From: an uncultured Fusobacteriaceae bacterium
GTDB taxonomy: Bacteria; Fusobacteriota; Fusobacteriia; Fusobacteriales; Fusobacteriaceae
Direction: 5' to 3'
Length of the DNA stretch: 64,000 nucleotides
Assembly: GCA_947038515.1 (NCBI GenBank)
Contig: CAMQWJ010000002.1
Span: forward strand, 124,001 to 188,000
Positions 8,294-18,912 of the stretch are shown here, one piece after another. Positions within the stretch are counted from its first letter, which is position 1; every line of letters begins with the position of its first letter. The notes under the pieces are model-generated. The model was given only the letters and a program-made list of their open reading frames with translations, searched no databases and was not told the origin of the DNA. The translations under genes were made by a program, and so were the position numbers.

Positions 8294-10603
8294 TTAGATA
8301 ATAGTTTTTTCTATCTCGTCACTATCAACATTTATTATTTCAGGCTCACTAATTTCATTAGATATTTTTTTTTCATAGATTTTTCCATCTGATAATTGTT
8401 CTCCAGTCATTAAGATTTTTAACTCTTCACCTGTAATTGTTTCACGTACTAATAAAGTTTGAGTTATGTACTCCAATATCCCTGCGTTATCAATAAGAAG
8501 CTTTTGTACATCATTATAGGCTTCTGATATTATTGATCTTATCTCATCATCTATCTCTTTTCCTGTTATTTCACTATAATGTTTTTGAGCAAACATATCT
8601 CCTTCCACTGTACTATCCAGTAGAATAGGACCAAATTTATCACTCATTCCAAATTTAGTAACAATGGCGTGAGCAATCCCTGTTGCTCTTTGGATATCAT
8701 TTCCAGCTCCAGTAGTAATGTCATCAAACACTATTTTTTCAGCTGCTCTTCCACCTAATAAGACTCTTATTTCACTAAGATATTCTTTTTTAGATTTTAG
8801 ATATCTATCCTCTGTTGGTAAACTCATTGTATAACCCAATGCTGCACTTCCACGAGGTATTATTGTAACCTTATGAACAGGATCACAATATGGTAATATA
8901 GTTTGTGTCAATGCATGTCCTACTTCATGATAGGCAACTATTAAACGTTCTTTTTCAACTGTTACACGTGATTTTCTTTCTGGACCAATAGAAACTTTTT
9001 CACTAGCTTCTTCCAAATCACCCATATTTATTTCATCTCGACCCTCTCTAGCGGCCAAAATTGCTGCTTCATTTAGTAAGTTAGCAAGGTCTGCTCCTAC
9101 AAATCCTGGAGTTTTTCTTGCAACAACTTCTAATTTAACATCTTCAGATAATTTTTTATTTCTTGAGTGTACTTCTAAAATTTGGATTCTTCCTTTTATA
9201 TCAGGAGCATCAACAACAACTTGTCTATCAAAACGTCCTGGTCTCATTAGTGCTCTATCCAAAACTTCTGGTCTATTTGTTGCTGCAAGAATTATAACAG
9301 TTTCATCATTACCAAAACCATCCATTTCCACCAGTAGTTGATTAAGAGTCTGTTCTCTCTCATCATTTCCACCACCTTGACCACTACCACGTTTTCTACC
9401 TACTGCATCAATTTCATCTATAAAAACTATACAAGGAGCTGATTTTCTAGCTTTTGCAAATAAATCTCTAACTCTTGAAGCTCCAACTCCAACAAACATT
9501 TCAACAAATTCAGAACCTGACATACTTAAAAATGGTACTCCAGCTTCTCCAGCAACAGCTTTTGCAAGAAGTGTTTTTCCTGTCCCTGGTGCACCTAGTA
9601 ATAAGACTCCTTTAGGAATTTTTGCACCTATCTTTTTAAATTTTTCTGGTTCTTTTAAAAATTGTACAATCTCTTCCAATTCAACTTTTGATTCATCTAT
9701 TCCAGCAACATCTTTGAATGTTACTTCATTAATATCAGTTGTTTTTTCTTTGATTTTTGATTTTCCTATATTAAATATTTGACCACCGCCACCGTTTCCT
9801 TTATTCATTTTAGAAAATATAAAAAACAATATTGCCATTAAGAATAAAGTAGGAAACCATGCGATTAGTAAGTTTACAATGAAAGGTAATTCTTCTGGTG
9901 GTACTGAAGCAATCCCTATTTTTTCACTTTTTATTAAATTTACAAGTTCAATATCACTACCTAAACGATCTGTTATCATTCTCGCTTTGTAAGTTTCTAT
10001 TTTGATTGGTTCTTTTTTCTTTTTTGAACTAAAGAAACTTGCTTTCGCTTTTTTTTCAACTTTTCTATCAGCTTTTTTTTCAATGCTTCCATAGATATAA
10101 CCTTCTTTTTCTTCTACTTCAACTATTGTCTTTTCTTTTACCAACCCTATAAAGTTGCTATAACTAATTTCTTTCATATCTTTAGATGGTGCTTCACTAA
10201 AGAATGAAGGTAATCCCATTACCAATGTTATTATAAATAATAACATTATAATACCTTTAATATTAAATTTTCCTTTTACTTCTTTATTTTTAATTTTTTT
10301 ATTTTGATTATTTTCTTTTTCAGAAGTAGTCTCATCTTCAATTTCTACTTCCTCATTTTCTTTCTCTTCTGAAGACTCTTCTGAAGAATTTTTTTCTTCT
10401 GTGCTATCTTTTAAAGTCGGTTCTTCTAATTCTTCTTCTACCTCTAATATATCTTCCTCTATTTTTTTTGAATTATCTACTTCATCTATCTCTTCTTTTG
10501 ATAAAGACTCCGTATTTAAATCATTATTTTCTAATTTTTCTATTTCTAATTTATCAATGTTTTCTTTCTCTAAATTATCTTCTGTATTTTTTTTATTCTC
10601 CAC
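8294..10603 (-). CDS. ftsH: ATP-dependent zinc metalloprotease FtsH with long acidic N-terminal extension
   Basis: Membrane-anchored AAA+ protease for quality control of membrane and short-lived proteins. It has 769 residues where FtsH usually has about 610-650. The first ~115 residues are an added Glu/Asp/Asn/Lys/Ser-rich, probably disordered segment before the first membrane helix (about 117-137). A second membrane helix lies near 250-270. Walker A GAPGTGKT is near 338, Walker B IVFIDEID near 397, and the zinc site HEVGH near 560 (HEAGH is more common). GTG start with AAGGAGG upstream; its G is shared with the TAG stop of tilS, so the two are translationally coupled. Confidence 0.95.
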   Translation of the reverse strand: MENKKNTEDNLEKENIDKLEIEKLENNDLNTESLSKEEIDEVDNSKKIEEDILEVEEELEEPTLKDSTEEKNSSEESSEEKENEEVEIEDETTSEKENNQNKKIKNKEVKGKFNIKGIIMLLFIITLVMGLPSFFSEAPSKDMKEISYSNFIGLVKEKTIVEVEEKEGYIYGSIEKKADRKVEKKAKASFFSSKKKKEPIKIETYKARMITDRLGSDIELVNLIKSEKIGIASVPPEELPFIVNLLIAWFPTLFLMAILFFIFSKMNKGNGGGGQIFNIGKSKIKEKTTDINEVTFKDVAGIDESKVELEEIVQFLKEPEKFKKIGAKIPKGVLLLGAPGTGKTLLAKAVAGEAGVPFLSMSGSEFVEMFVGVGASRVRDLFAKARKSAPCIVFIDEIDAVGRKRGSGQGGGNDEREQTLNQLLVEMDGFGNDETVIILAATNRPEVLDRALMRPGRFDRQVVVDAPDIKGRIQILEVHSRNKKLSEDVKLEVVARKTPGFVGADLANLLNEAAILAAREGRDEINMGDLEEASEKVSIGPERKSRVTVEKERLIVAYHEVGHALTQTILPYCDPVHKVTIIPRGSAALGYTMSLPTEDRYLKSKKEYLSEIRVLLGGRAAEKIVFDDITTGAGNDIQRATGIAHAIVTKFGMSDKFGPILLDSTVEGDMFAQKHYSEITGKEIDDEIRSIISEAYNDVQKLLIDNAGILEYITQTLLVRETITGEELKILMTGEQLSDGKIYEKKISNEISEPEIINVDSDEIEKTII

Positions 10604-11952
10604 TATTGTATCCTCCTTATAAGTAATTTTATTGATTCCTTAGTATTACAATCTTTTTTAAAAATTTCACTTCCTCTTACTCCTCCAATCCAAATTATTT
10701 TATCACCTTGTAGTACAAGAGGGAGTTCTTCTCTTTTCTCTTTTAATATTTTATTATTAATTAATATTTCTTTCACTTTTTTTTCTGATGTCATTCCAGT
10801 AGGAATAATTTTATCACCATTTTTTCTTGTTCTTACAATCAAAGTTTCACCTATATTTAGATTAGTTAAAAATTCAAAACTTCCTTTTTCTATCTTATCC
10901 AATGAAACTTCAGCTATTACTTCATAAGATCCAAATTTTATTTTTCCAGGAATTTTTAATTCAAAATTCTTTTCAAATAAATTCTTCTTAACTTCTTGAT
11001 TTTCTACCTCTTTAATAATTGATAAATAATTATATTCTTTTAATAAAAAAATATCTTTTTCTAAAGAAATTCTTTTACTTCCACCTTTCTCTAATAATTC
11101 TATCACACTGTTCACTTTATATCTATCACTTTTTATATTTTTTTCATTAAAATATTGTTTTATTAGTTTCTTTTTAAAAAAATCACTAACAGTATTTAAT
11201 TTTTCTATAGAAAGTTTCGAATTTTCCATAAATTCTTCTATATCAAGTGAATTTTCAGCATTAACTTCCCGAACTTCACCCATTATATTGAAAATTTTAT
11301 CTTTGAATTTAGGATTATATCTTTTTTCAATAAAAGGAATTAAGTCAAGTCTTATACTATTTCTAGTGAACTCATTTTCAAAATTTGTTTTATCTACTCT
11401 ATATTCTATCTTATTTTCAGAAAGATATTTTAAAATCTCTTTTTTAAATACATTTATAATAGGTCTTATATATTGCATTTTTTTCATTCTGATTCCCTCT
11501 AATCCTTCTAGACTAGTTCCTCTTATCAGACGAAAAAGAAAAGTTTCAATTTGATCATCTTTATTATGGGCAAGAGCAATTTTATCTCCCCCCTCCTTTT
11601 CAAATATTTCTTTAAAGAGTTGGTGCCTTACTTCCCTTCCTATCTCTTCTAAACCTTTTTTTTCTTCTATACTTATTTTAGTTATGTTTATTTTTTTAGA
11701 ATAAAATTTAAAAGAATTTTTTTTTGCTATACTTTCAGAAAATTTTTCATCACCATCAGAGTCTTCCCCCCGCAGCATATGATTAATGTGAACTAGAATT
11801 ATTTCTATTTCACTATCTATTTCTTCTTTATATTTTTTTAGAATCTCCAAAAGAAATACTGAATCAGGACCACCAGAGAATCCCAGTATAATAGTTTCAC
11901 CCTTTTTTATCAATTTATGATTTTTTATATCTTTAAAAATCTCTTTTATCAT
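10603..11952 (-). CDS. tilS: tRNA(Ile)-lysidine synthetase
   Basis: Converts C34 of the CAU-anticodon tRNA-Ile to lysidine with ATP and lysine, allowing AUA reading. This matters in such an AT-rich genome. The N-type ATP pyrophosphatase motif SGGPDS is near residue 26, with the family HNKDDQIETFLFRLIRGT segment near 130. A C-terminal TilS domain ends in the GDKIIWIGGVRGS region. 449 aa, full length. The gene overlaps the ftsH start by one base; the tilS-ftsH pairing is common in bacteria. Confidence 0.93.
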   Translation of the reverse strand: MIKEIFKDIKNHKLIKKGETIILGFSGGPDSVFLLEILKKYKEEIDSEIEIILVHINHMLRGEDSDGDEKFSESIAKKNSFKFYSKKINITKISIEEKKGLEEIGREVRHQLFKEIFEKEGGDKIALAHNKDDQIETFLFRLIRGTSLEGLEGIRMKKMQYIRPIINVFKKEILKYLSENKIEYRVDKTNFENEFTRNSIRLDLIPFIEKRYNPKFKDKIFNIMGEVREVNAENSLDIEEFMENSKLSIEKLNTVSDFFKKKLIKQYFNEKNIKSDRYKVNSVIELLEKGGSKRISLEKDIFLLKEYNYLSIIKEVENQEVKKNLFEKNFELKIPGKIKFGSYEVIAEVSLDKIEKGSFEFLTNLNIGETLIVRTRKNGDKIIPTGMTSEKKVKEILINNKILKEKREELPLVLQGDKIIWIGGVRGSEIFKKDCNTKESIKLLIRRIQ

Positions 11953-11979
11953 TCTATCACTTTCCTACTTTATCTATAA

Positions 11980-13599
11980 TTAATATATTTCTTTAAAATT
12001 CTTCTCTTTATAATCAAAAAGTATAGTTATCTTCCCAGGAATATTCTTCAAAATATTATAGTTGAAAATTTCTAACTCTGTATTCTTATGTCCTTCTCTT
12101 ATACTGGTATATTTACTATTTTTCAATATATCATTATGTTTTTCACTATCTTTATTTCTTTTTAACCATTCGTTTTCAAGGCCTACTTTTCCTATATTTA
12201 AAAAATCAAATTTTAAATATTCTAAAAAGATATCTCTATTTTCATATTGCTTACTATCAAAAAAATCTATTAAATATTTAAAAAGTGACACTTCTTTATG
12301 TCCTATATCCATTAATTTTTTCTCTCTATAATAATCTCTTATATCTTCATATAGTTCAAATGATGAGCTATAATAATTAGTTATTATAAAATTAATAGAA
12401 TTTTTAAATTTTCTAGAATTATAATAATAATCAAGAATTTTTTCTATTTCCTTTAATTTATAAATTTCTTTGAATGATATAAATTGATTACTCAGAACTT
12501 CATAAGGTTGATAATCAGTAAATTTATATTCATATTCCTCGATTTGATTATAAATTTGAGTTCCTTTTAGCATTTTTAAAAATCCTAATTGAATCATATC
12601 AGGTTTTAAATTATGAACATAATTAAATGAATTTTTAAAAATTTTATATGTTTCATATGGTAGACCTGCTATTAAATCAAGATGTGTATGAATATTTTTT
12701 GGAATTTTTTCTATATTATTTTTTAATTCATCTAATGAATTTTTTCTATTGATACTCTCCATTGTTGCCCAATTTGTAGTTTGAATCCCTACTTCAAATT
12801 GGAAATAGTCCGTGGGAACCTTTTTTAACAGCTCCAAACTTTCTTCAGTTAAAACATTTGCATTTATTTCAAAGTGAAAAATAATTCCAGGACGATAATT
12901 TTCAATTAAATAAGACCAAATCTTCATCATTCTTTCTTGGTTTATATTAAATGTTCTATCCACAAATTTCAATAATTTTATATTCGTTGATAAAAACAAC
13001 CCCAAATCTCTTATTACTCTATCTACAGAAAACGTTTTAAGCATTGATTCTATTGAAGAAAGGCAATATGAGCATTTAAAAGGACAACCTCTTGAAGTTT
13101 CATAATATAATATTTTATTTTCTTCTAACAATTCATTTAAAGAATAAGGAAAAGGAATTTCATCTAAATCAGCTGGCATCATTTGACTATAAGTTCCACC
13201 AATATTTTTTATTCCTTCTTGGACTAGTTCTAATAATGCACGCTCTCCTTCCCCTTGAATTATAAAGTCTACTTCTTCATTTTTTTCTAATATTTTTTCG
13301 GTCCCATAACTTACTTCTGGACCCCCTAATCCTATTTTTATATTGGGCAAAACTTTTTTAAGCTCTTTTAGAAGCTTAAAAACTTCCTCTTTATTCCAAA
13401 TATAAGTTGAAAATATTACAACATCAGGAGATAATTCAAAAATATCTCTGATCATATTTGAGATTTGATTATTTATATTGGTTTCATATATCTGAATATT
13501 CTCATCACTATACTCTTCAATATATTTTTTTAAATATCTAACAGCTAAATTGGTATGTATATATTGACTATTTATTGCAACCAACAGATATTTTTTCAT
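11980..13599 (-). CDS. B12-binding domain radical SAM protein (DUF4080 type)
   Basis: 539 aa. The N-terminal ~140 residues have the Rossmann-like cobalamin-binding fold (LVAINSQYIHTNLAV, then IGLGGPEVSYG). The radical SAM motif GCPFKCSYCLSS lies near residue 170, and the C-terminal region matches the DUF4080 tail found in this family in Firmicutes and Fusobacteria. No DXHXXG cobalamin-ligand motif is seen, as in other members. Substrate unknown. AGGAG precedes the ATG; it sits 27 bp upstream of tilS and 10 bp downstream of mltG, probably one transcript. Confidence 0.8.
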   Translation of the reverse strand: MKKYLLVAINSQYIHTNLAVRYLKKYIEEYSDENIQIYETNINNQISNMIRDIFELSPDVVIFSTYIWNKEEVFKLLKELKKVLPNIKIGLGGPEVSYGTEKILEKNEEVDFIIQGEGERALLELVQEGIKNIGGTYSQMMPADLDEIPFPYSLNELLEENKILYYETSRGCPFKCSYCLSSIESMLKTFSVDRVIRDLGLFLSTNIKLLKFVDRTFNINQERMMKIWSYLIENYRPGIIFHFEINANVLTEESLELLKKVPTDYFQFEVGIQTTNWATMESINRKNSLDELKNNIEKIPKNIHTHLDLIAGLPYETYKIFKNSFNYVHNLKPDMIQLGFLKMLKGTQIYNQIEEYEYKFTDYQPYEVLSNQFISFKEIYKLKEIEKILDYYYNSRKFKNSINFIITNYYSSSFELYEDIRDYYREKKLMDIGHKEVSLFKYLIDFFDSKQYENRDIFLEYLKFDFLNIGKVGLENEWLKRNKDSEKHNDILKNSKYTSIREGHKNTELEIFNYNILKNIPGKITILFDYKEKNFKEIY

Positions 13600-13609
13600 C
13601 TTACTCCTT

Positions 13610-14563
13610 TTATTTTTTGTTATTTTTTTGGAATTCTAAATGTTCTTTATATGTTCGACTAAAAAAATGACTTCCATCACCACGAGCGACAAAAAATAAA
13701 TAATCAGTTTCTAGTGGATTATAAGCAGCCTCAACAGAGTGCTTATCTGGATTTGCTATGGGTCCTGGTGGTAGTCCTTTGTACATATAAGTATTGTATG
13801 GTGAATCAATTTTTAAATCTTTATAATACATTCTTTTTTTAGTGTAATTATATAGATAATTTACTGTAGCATCTGAAGAAAATGTCATATCTTTTTCCAA
13901 TCTATTATAAAATACTGAAGCCATTATTGCTTTTTCACTCTTTACCATAGCTTCTCGTTCCAAGATAGAAGCCATTATAAGCTTTTTATAAAACTCTTCT
14001 TTATTAGGATAGTTTTCAGTTGGAAACATTTTTATAAAGTATTTTAGAGGAACTTCTAACTTTTTTTTCATACTATAGTTTTTTGGAATAAAATAAGTTT
14101 CTGGATAAAAATAGCCTTCAAAATTTCCATTTGGTGTTGGATAAGGAAAATCAATTTTTTTTAATTCCTCTTCAAATTCTTTCTCTTTTTCTTTATCACC
14201 TTTAGTAAATAGTTTTACAACATCTCTATATGAGTTTCCTTCTAATATAGTATATCTCTCAATTTGTGATTTTCCTTCTTCTAATATTTCAAATATTTCT
14301 TTTAAATTTTTTTGACCTTTTATTTCATAAAGTCCTATTTTTATATCTTTACCATCATTTTTTGTTTTAATAAATAATTTAAATAATATTGAATTTGTAT
14401 TAATGGATAATTTTTTCAAACTTGCTTTTAAAGAACCACCTTGTTTTATCTCAAGAGTTTGGTTATACTCTATTTTTTTTTCCACAAATTTACTATACTT
14501 ATAATATCCTAAACCACCAACTATTATTATAGATATTAAAATTCCAATCATTAATTTTTTCAT
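13610..14563 (-). CDS. mltG: Endolytic peptidoglycan transglycosylase MltG
   Basis: Inner-membrane lytic transglycosylase (YceG family) thought to cut nascent glycan strands near synthesis sites. One N-terminal membrane helix (about residues 4-22), a LysM-like segment, then the catalytic domain with ASILEREA containing the catalytic Glu (near residue 200), FYNRLEKDM and the YNTYMYKGLPPGPIANP signature. 317 aa, normal length. First gene of the mltG-radical SAM-tilS-ftsH block, with AGGAG before the ATG. Confidence 0.92.
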   Translation of the reverse strand: MKKLMIGILISIIIVGGLGYYKYSKFVEKKIEYNQTLEIKQGGSLKASLKKLSINTNSILFKLFIKTKNDGKDIKIGLYEIKGQKNLKEIFEILEEGKSQIERYTILEGNSYRDVVKLFTKGDKEKEKEFEEELKKIDFPYPTPNGNFEGYFYPETYFIPKNYSMKKKLEVPLKYFIKMFPTENYPNKEEFYKKLIMASILEREAMVKSEKAIMASVFYNRLEKDMTFSSDATVNYLYNYTKKRMYYKDLKIDSPYNTYMYKGLPPGPIANPDKHSVEAAYNPLETDYLFFVARGDGSHFFSRTYKEHLEFQKNNKK

Positions 14564-14675
14564 TTTTTACTCCTATTTTATACTTTTTAAGTTATCTATA
14601 TTTTACCATATAATTGCAAAAAATGCATCTGTGAATCCATATCTATTTTATAAAAATTTTAAAATAGAGCTAATA

Positions 14676-14711
14676 AAAAAATATTACTCCATATTAGGAG
14701 TAATATTTTTT
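14676..14711. terminator. Terminator downstream of the ABC exporter gene
   Basis: ATATTACTCC (14681-14690) pairs with GGAGTAATAT (14697-14706), flanked by A7 and T9 runs, so it can work on both strands. It abuts the stop of the ABC transporter gene and lies upstream of mltG. Confidence 0.85.
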
Positions 14712-16418
14712 TTATTGAACAATATTTTCATGTAGCTTTTGATACAATCCACCTTTTTTCAACAATCCTTCATGAGTCCCTATTTCTTCAATACCTTGAT
14801 CTGTTAAAACAACAATTTCATCAGCATTTTTTATTGTAGAAAGTCTGTGTGCTACAATAATAGTCGTTCTACCTTGACATAGTTCATTTAAAGAATTTTG
14901 GATTAAATGTTCTGTTATATTATCCAGTGCTGAAGTTGCCTCATCCAATATTAAAATCGGAGGGTTTTTCAAAAATATTCTTGCAATTGAAATCCTCTGT
15001 TTCTGACCTCCAGAAAGTTTAATTCCACGTTCTCCTACTTCTGTTTGATAACCATCTGGCATATCCATTATTAACTCATGAATATTAGCTTTTTTAGCAG
15101 CCTCTAATATTTCTTCATCTGTTGCATTTATTTTTCCAATAGCTATATTATCTTTAACTGTTCCTGTAAATAAAAATACATCTTGCTGAACAATTCCAAT
15201 ACTATTTCGTAAAGAATCTAATTTAATATTGTTTATATTTTTACCATCAATTAAAATTTCTCCTTCTAACACAGGATAAAACCTTGGTATCAAATTACAT
15301 ACAGTAGTTTTTCCACTACCTGACGGACCAACTAGAGCAATATTTTTTCCTTTTTCAATAGTTAAAGAGAAATTTTTTAAAACTTCTTTTTCTTCATGAT
15401 TAAAAGATACATTTCTAAACTCTATTTTCCCCTGAACATTTTCTAGTTCTATATGAGAATTCAAATCTTTTTCTGTTTCTTCACTAACTATTTCTACAAA
15501 TCTTTTAAACCCACTCATTCCGTTCTGATATTGTTCTACAAACCCTATCAGTCTCTTTATTGGTTGAGCAAAAATTCTTGCATACAATAAGTAAGCTAGA
15601 AAATCTCCTATATCTATTTTCCCTAAATACGTAAAAGCCCCACCTAATGCTAAAACTATATAGTCCAGCATATCCATAAAAAACCCTACACCTGAAGTAT
15701 ATTCTGCCATTACTTTATATGCTTTTTCACTTGCTAATTTAAATTTAACATTACTAATTTTAAATTTTTCCATTTCAGTTTCTCTATTTACAAAGGCTTT
15801 TGAAATTCTTATACCTGATATACTATTCTGTAAATTAGAATTTATTTCAGACGTTTTTTCCCTTCTTTCTACAAAAACAGATAACATTTTTTTTCTTTTA
15901 CTCATTGTAAAGAAAATTAAAAATGGTAAAACACAAAAAATTGAAAGTGTTAAAGCTACATTTATATTAATAAGAATCGCAAAAGAACCTATCAACATTA
16001 TTCCAGAAATAAATAGATCCTCTGGTCCATGGTGTGCAAGCTCTGAAATATCTTGTAAATCATTTACTATTCTTGACATAATACTTCCAGTCCCAGTGTT
16101 ATCAAAATATTTCACTGGTAAATTTTGTAAATGTTTATAAATATCTCGACGCATATCTGCTTGCATTCTCACACCTACAAGATGTCCCCAATATTGCATA
16201 AAATATGCACAAAACATTTTTATCAGATATATGATAAAAAGTCCTATTGATATAGCAATAATAATTTTATATTCTTTATTTGGAATTGCATTATTTACAA
16301 TAGTTCGAGTCATCATAGGATAAACTAGTTCACAAGCTGCTGAAATAGTTGCTACAAGTAGATCTAAACTAAATAATTTTTTATATGGTTTATAATAACT
16401 TACAAATTTTTTTAACAT
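14712..16418 (-). CDS. ABC transporter, fused permease/ATP-binding (exporter type)
   Basis: Half-transporter of the type IV exporter fold (568 aa), expected to dimerise. Six membrane helices occupy about residues 15-310. The nucleotide-binding domain has Walker A GPSGSGKTT near 365, the Q-loop at GIVQQDVFLFTGT, signature LSGGQKQR near 470, Walker B LILDEATSALD, and the H-loop AHRLST. It resembles lipid A/multidrug exporters (MsbA/BmrA-like); the substrate is not apparent. Single-gene unit between a terminator on each side. Confidence 0.9.
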   Translation of the reverse strand: MLKKFVSYYKPYKKLFSLDLLVATISAACELVYPMMTRTIVNNAIPNKEYKIIIAISIGLFIIYLIKMFCAYFMQYWGHLVGVRMQADMRRDIYKHLQNLPVKYFDNTGTGSIMSRIVNDLQDISELAHHGPEDLFISGIMLIGSFAILININVALTLSIFCVLPFLIFFTMSKRKKMLSVFVERREKTSEINSNLQNSISGIRISKAFVNRETEMEKFKISNVKFKLASEKAYKVMAEYTSGVGFFMDMLDYIVLALGGAFTYLGKIDIGDFLAYLLYARIFAQPIKRLIGFVEQYQNGMSGFKRFVEIVSEETEKDLNSHIELENVQGKIEFRNVSFNHEEKEVLKNFSLTIEKGKNIALVGPSGSGKTTVCNLIPRFYPVLEGEILIDGKNINNIKLDSLRNSIGIVQQDVFLFTGTVKDNIAIGKINATDEEILEAAKKANIHELIMDMPDGYQTEVGERGIKLSGGQKQRISIARIFLKNPPILILDEATSALDNITEHLIQNSLNELCQGRTTIIVAHRLSTIKNADEIVVLTDQGIEEIGTHEGLLKKGGLYQKLHENIVQ

Positions 16419-16529
16419 TTTTTCTCCCTTACTTCTTAAATTACAATATTTTATTATTTTAATTCTATAATATTTGTTTCACTGCCACCTTATTTTTTTA
16501 CTAGTGGTAATGCCTATTTTTACTTTTTA

Positions 16530-16589
16530 AAAAAAAACTCTTAAAATAGATAATAACTGTATAAATACAATTTTTATCTACCTTAAGAG
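16530..16589 (-). terminator. Terminator downstream of the DEAD-box helicase gene
   Basis: On the minus strand CTCTTAA..TAGATAA pairs with TTATCTA..TTAAGAG (16574-16589 with 16538-16554), followed by nine T residues. Confidence 0.75.
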
Positions 16590-16619
16590 GAGTATAATCT
16601 TTTTTCCTAGTTCTCTAAT

Positions 16620-18299
16620 TTATTTTTTTTCTTTTGCTTTTTCTATCAATGGTTTTCTACCATTTCTATCTACAGCAAAACTTTCAATAATTACTTCAGC
16701 TTCCTTAAATGGTACTGAAACAAATGAGAAATTTTCATAAAGTTCAACATTTCTTATTTTACTTTCATTAACATTAGCTTTTTTAGTTATAGTTTCTAAA
16801 AGTTTTTTTAATGTTATACCATCTTTTTTACCTAAGGCAATAAATAATCTAACTTTTCCTGTATTTTCTAAATCGCCGTCACTACCTTGACTTCTACTTC
16901 TTTCATTTCTTCTATCTCTTCCATCTCTGCTACTTGTATTTTCTCTATTTCTGTCATTTCCAACAGATATCTCTGAATAGTTACTCTCATCCAATTCATG
17001 ATCATAGGCATTTTTAAGTAAAGCAGACACTAAAGTTTGAGGATCAGCTTTCAAAAGAAGTTCTGTTGCCATTTGTTCAAAATTCTTAAATTCACCGTTC
17101 TCAACTATTTTTTCAAGTTCAGCATAAATTCTAACTTTTTTAGCTTCAATTACATCTTTTATTCTTGGTAATTTCTCTTTTCTTATTTCTGTTTTTACTA
17201 TTTTTTGAATAAACATAAGCTTTCTATACTCTGAAGGAGTAATAAATGTAATTGCAGTTCCCTGCTTACCTGCTCTTCCTGTTCTTCCTATTCTATGTAC
17301 ATAACTTTCTGCTTCTTGTGGTATTGCATAATTTATTACATGAGAAAGATCATTTACATCAATTCCTCTTGCAGCAACATCAGTTGCAACAAGAACATTT
17401 AAACGCTTAGATTTAAATCTTTTTAACGTTACTTCTCTATGATTTTGACTAATATCACCATGTAATCCTTCAGCATCATAACCTCTATCGTTTAGTCTAC
17501 CTACTAAATCATTAACATCATTTTTAGTTCTACAGAATACTATTCCATAAAAATCAGTTGCTAAATCCATAATTCTACATAGTGCTTCAAATTTATCTCT
17601 ATCTTTTACTTCAAAATATATTTGATCAGTTAAGTCTGTAGTCATTTCTCTTGCTTTTACAGCTAAAACTTCATGTTCTCTCATATATTTTTTTGCAATT
17701 TTAAGTATTACAGGTGGCATTGTTGCAGAAAAAAATAACATTTTTTTATCTTCATTAGTTGATTTTAATATTTTTTCAATATCCTCAACAAATCCCATAT
17801 TAAGCATTTCATCCGCTTCATCTAAAACAAAAAACTTAAGATTATCAATTTTAAGTATTCCTCTATTCATCAAATCCATTACTCTTCCAGGAGTACCTAC
17901 TACCACTTCTACACCTTTTTTTAGTTGTTTGATTTGGAATTCCATTGATTGTCCACCATATACAGGTGTAATTCTAATTTTTCTACTACTTGAAAGAGCA
18001 TGCATTTCTTCCGAAACCTGAACTGCTAATTCTCTTGTAGGTGTAAGAACTATCGCTTGGATATGCTTACCATTTTCTTCTATTTTTTCCAGTATTGGCA
18101 ATGAAAAAGCTGCTGTTTTTCCTGTTCCTGTCTGCGCTTGTCCTATAATATCTTTTTCACCTAATAATAATGCTGGTATTGTTAATGCTTGTATTGGACT
18201 TGGTTTTTCATAACCTTTTTTTTCCAACGCTTTTAATGTTTTTTCTGTTAACCCTAAATTTCTAAATTCTACTAATTTTTCTAACTTATCCATATTCAC
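16620..18299 (-). CDS. DEAD-box ATP-dependent RNA helicase with DbpA-type RNA-binding domain
   Basis: RNA helicase of 559 aa, likely in ribosome assembly or cold-shock RNA remodelling. Motifs in order: AQTGTGKT, PTRELAVQ, GTPGRVMDL, VLDEADEMLNMGF, FSATMP, IVFCRTK, ATDVAARGIDV and HRIGRTGRAG. After an Arg/Asn/Ser-rich linker (about 440-470), the last ~75 residues fit the DbpA C-terminal RNA-binding domain, which in E. coli DbpA recognises 23S rRNA hairpin 92. CshA/DeaD-like by length. The ~130-nt upstream region contains an extended hairpin that may matter for regulation. Confidence 0.92.
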   Translation of the reverse strand: MNMDKLEKLVEFRNLGLTEKTLKALEKKGYEKPSPIQALTIPALLLGEKDIIGQAQTGTGKTAAFSLPILEKIEENGKHIQAIVLTPTRELAVQVSEEMHALSSSRKIRITPVYGGQSMEFQIKQLKKGVEVVVGTPGRVMDLMNRGILKIDNLKFFVLDEADEMLNMGFVEDIEKILKSTNEDKKMLFFSATMPPVILKIAKKYMREHEVLAVKAREMTTDLTDQIYFEVKDRDKFEALCRIMDLATDFYGIVFCRTKNDVNDLVGRLNDRGYDAEGLHGDISQNHREVTLKRFKSKRLNVLVATDVAARGIDVNDLSHVINYAIPQEAESYVHRIGRTGRAGKQGTAITFITPSEYRKLMFIQKIVKTEIRKEKLPRIKDVIEAKKVRIYAELEKIVENGEFKNFEQMATELLLKADPQTLVSALLKNAYDHELDESNYSEISVGNDRNRENTSSRDGRDRRNERSRSQGSDGDLENTGKVRLFIALGKKDGITLKKLLETITKKANVNESKIRNVELYENFSFVSVPFKEAEVIIESFAVDRNGRKPLIEKAKEKK

Positions 18300-18355
18300 T
18301 TCCTTTTAATTTTTAATAAATCATAATTTACATATCCGCTAAATAATCATCTTAG

Positions 18356-18398
18356 TATCTAGCCGGCTATATAAACAGGAATGAATAGCTACTAGATA
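18356..18398 (-). promoter_or_regulatory. Structured element in the helicase 5' region
   Basis: TATCTAG (18356-18362) is complementary to CTAGATA (18392-18398), and TAGCCGGCTA is an inner palindrome. No T run follows on the coding strand, so it is not a terminator. It could be a folded leader, as known for cold-shock helicase mRNAs, or an operator. Confidence 0.35.
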
Positions 18399-18494
18399 AT
18401 TCAACAACATAACTATTAATTATATCACAGAAAACAAATTTTGTAAATTCTTTTTAATATTTTCTTAAAATATAGGTTTTTTTATCATAAAATA

Positions 18495-18530
18495 TAAAAA
18501 GGGTATTGGCAACCTTTGGCACCAATACCA
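18495..18530 (-). terminator. Terminator downstream of the Bfd-like gene
   Basis: GGTATTGG (18502-18509) pairs with CCAATACC (18522-18529), followed on the minus strand by CTTTTTAT. Confidence 0.8.
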
Positions 18531-18569
18531 CATTTTTAGAATAACTTTTTTTTATATCAATTAATAAAT

Positions 18570-18743
18570 TTATATTTTTGCTGCTATAATTTCATTAATT
18601 TCATCAACACAAGCTCCACATACAGTTCCAGCTCCAGTTTTACTTTGAATTTCTTCTAAAGTTTTACAACCTGTGGCAATAGCTTCATTAATCGTCTTTA
18701 AATCTATATTTTGACAATGACAAACAACTCTATTTTCTTCCAT
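18570..18743 (-). CDS. Small Bfd-like [2Fe-2S] ferredoxin
   Basis: 57 residues. The four-Cys pattern of the BFD-like [2Fe-2S] domain is complete: CHC at residues 8-10, then TGAGTVCGACV with two further Cys near residues 42 and 45. Stand-alone versions may pass electrons in iron release or enzyme maturation; no specific partner is visible. AAGGAGG lies 8 nt before the ATG, and a terminator follows, so it appears to be expressed alone or at the end of the ppdK transcript 169 bp upstream. Confidence 0.85.
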   Translation of the reverse strand: MEENRVVCHCQNIDLKTINEAIATGCKTLEEIQSKTGAGTVCGACVDEINEIIAAKI

Positions 18744-18912
18744 TATACATGCCTCCTTCTATAATTTGTCATATATTATATATAATATGTTTATAAAAAT
18801 ATCTCTCTAGCAGAAAACATCTAAAAAATAATAATAATTTCAAGATTATTTATCCACTATAGTAATATTCACATATTACCATAAAAATAACTTTGATTCC
18901 AACATTTATTTT

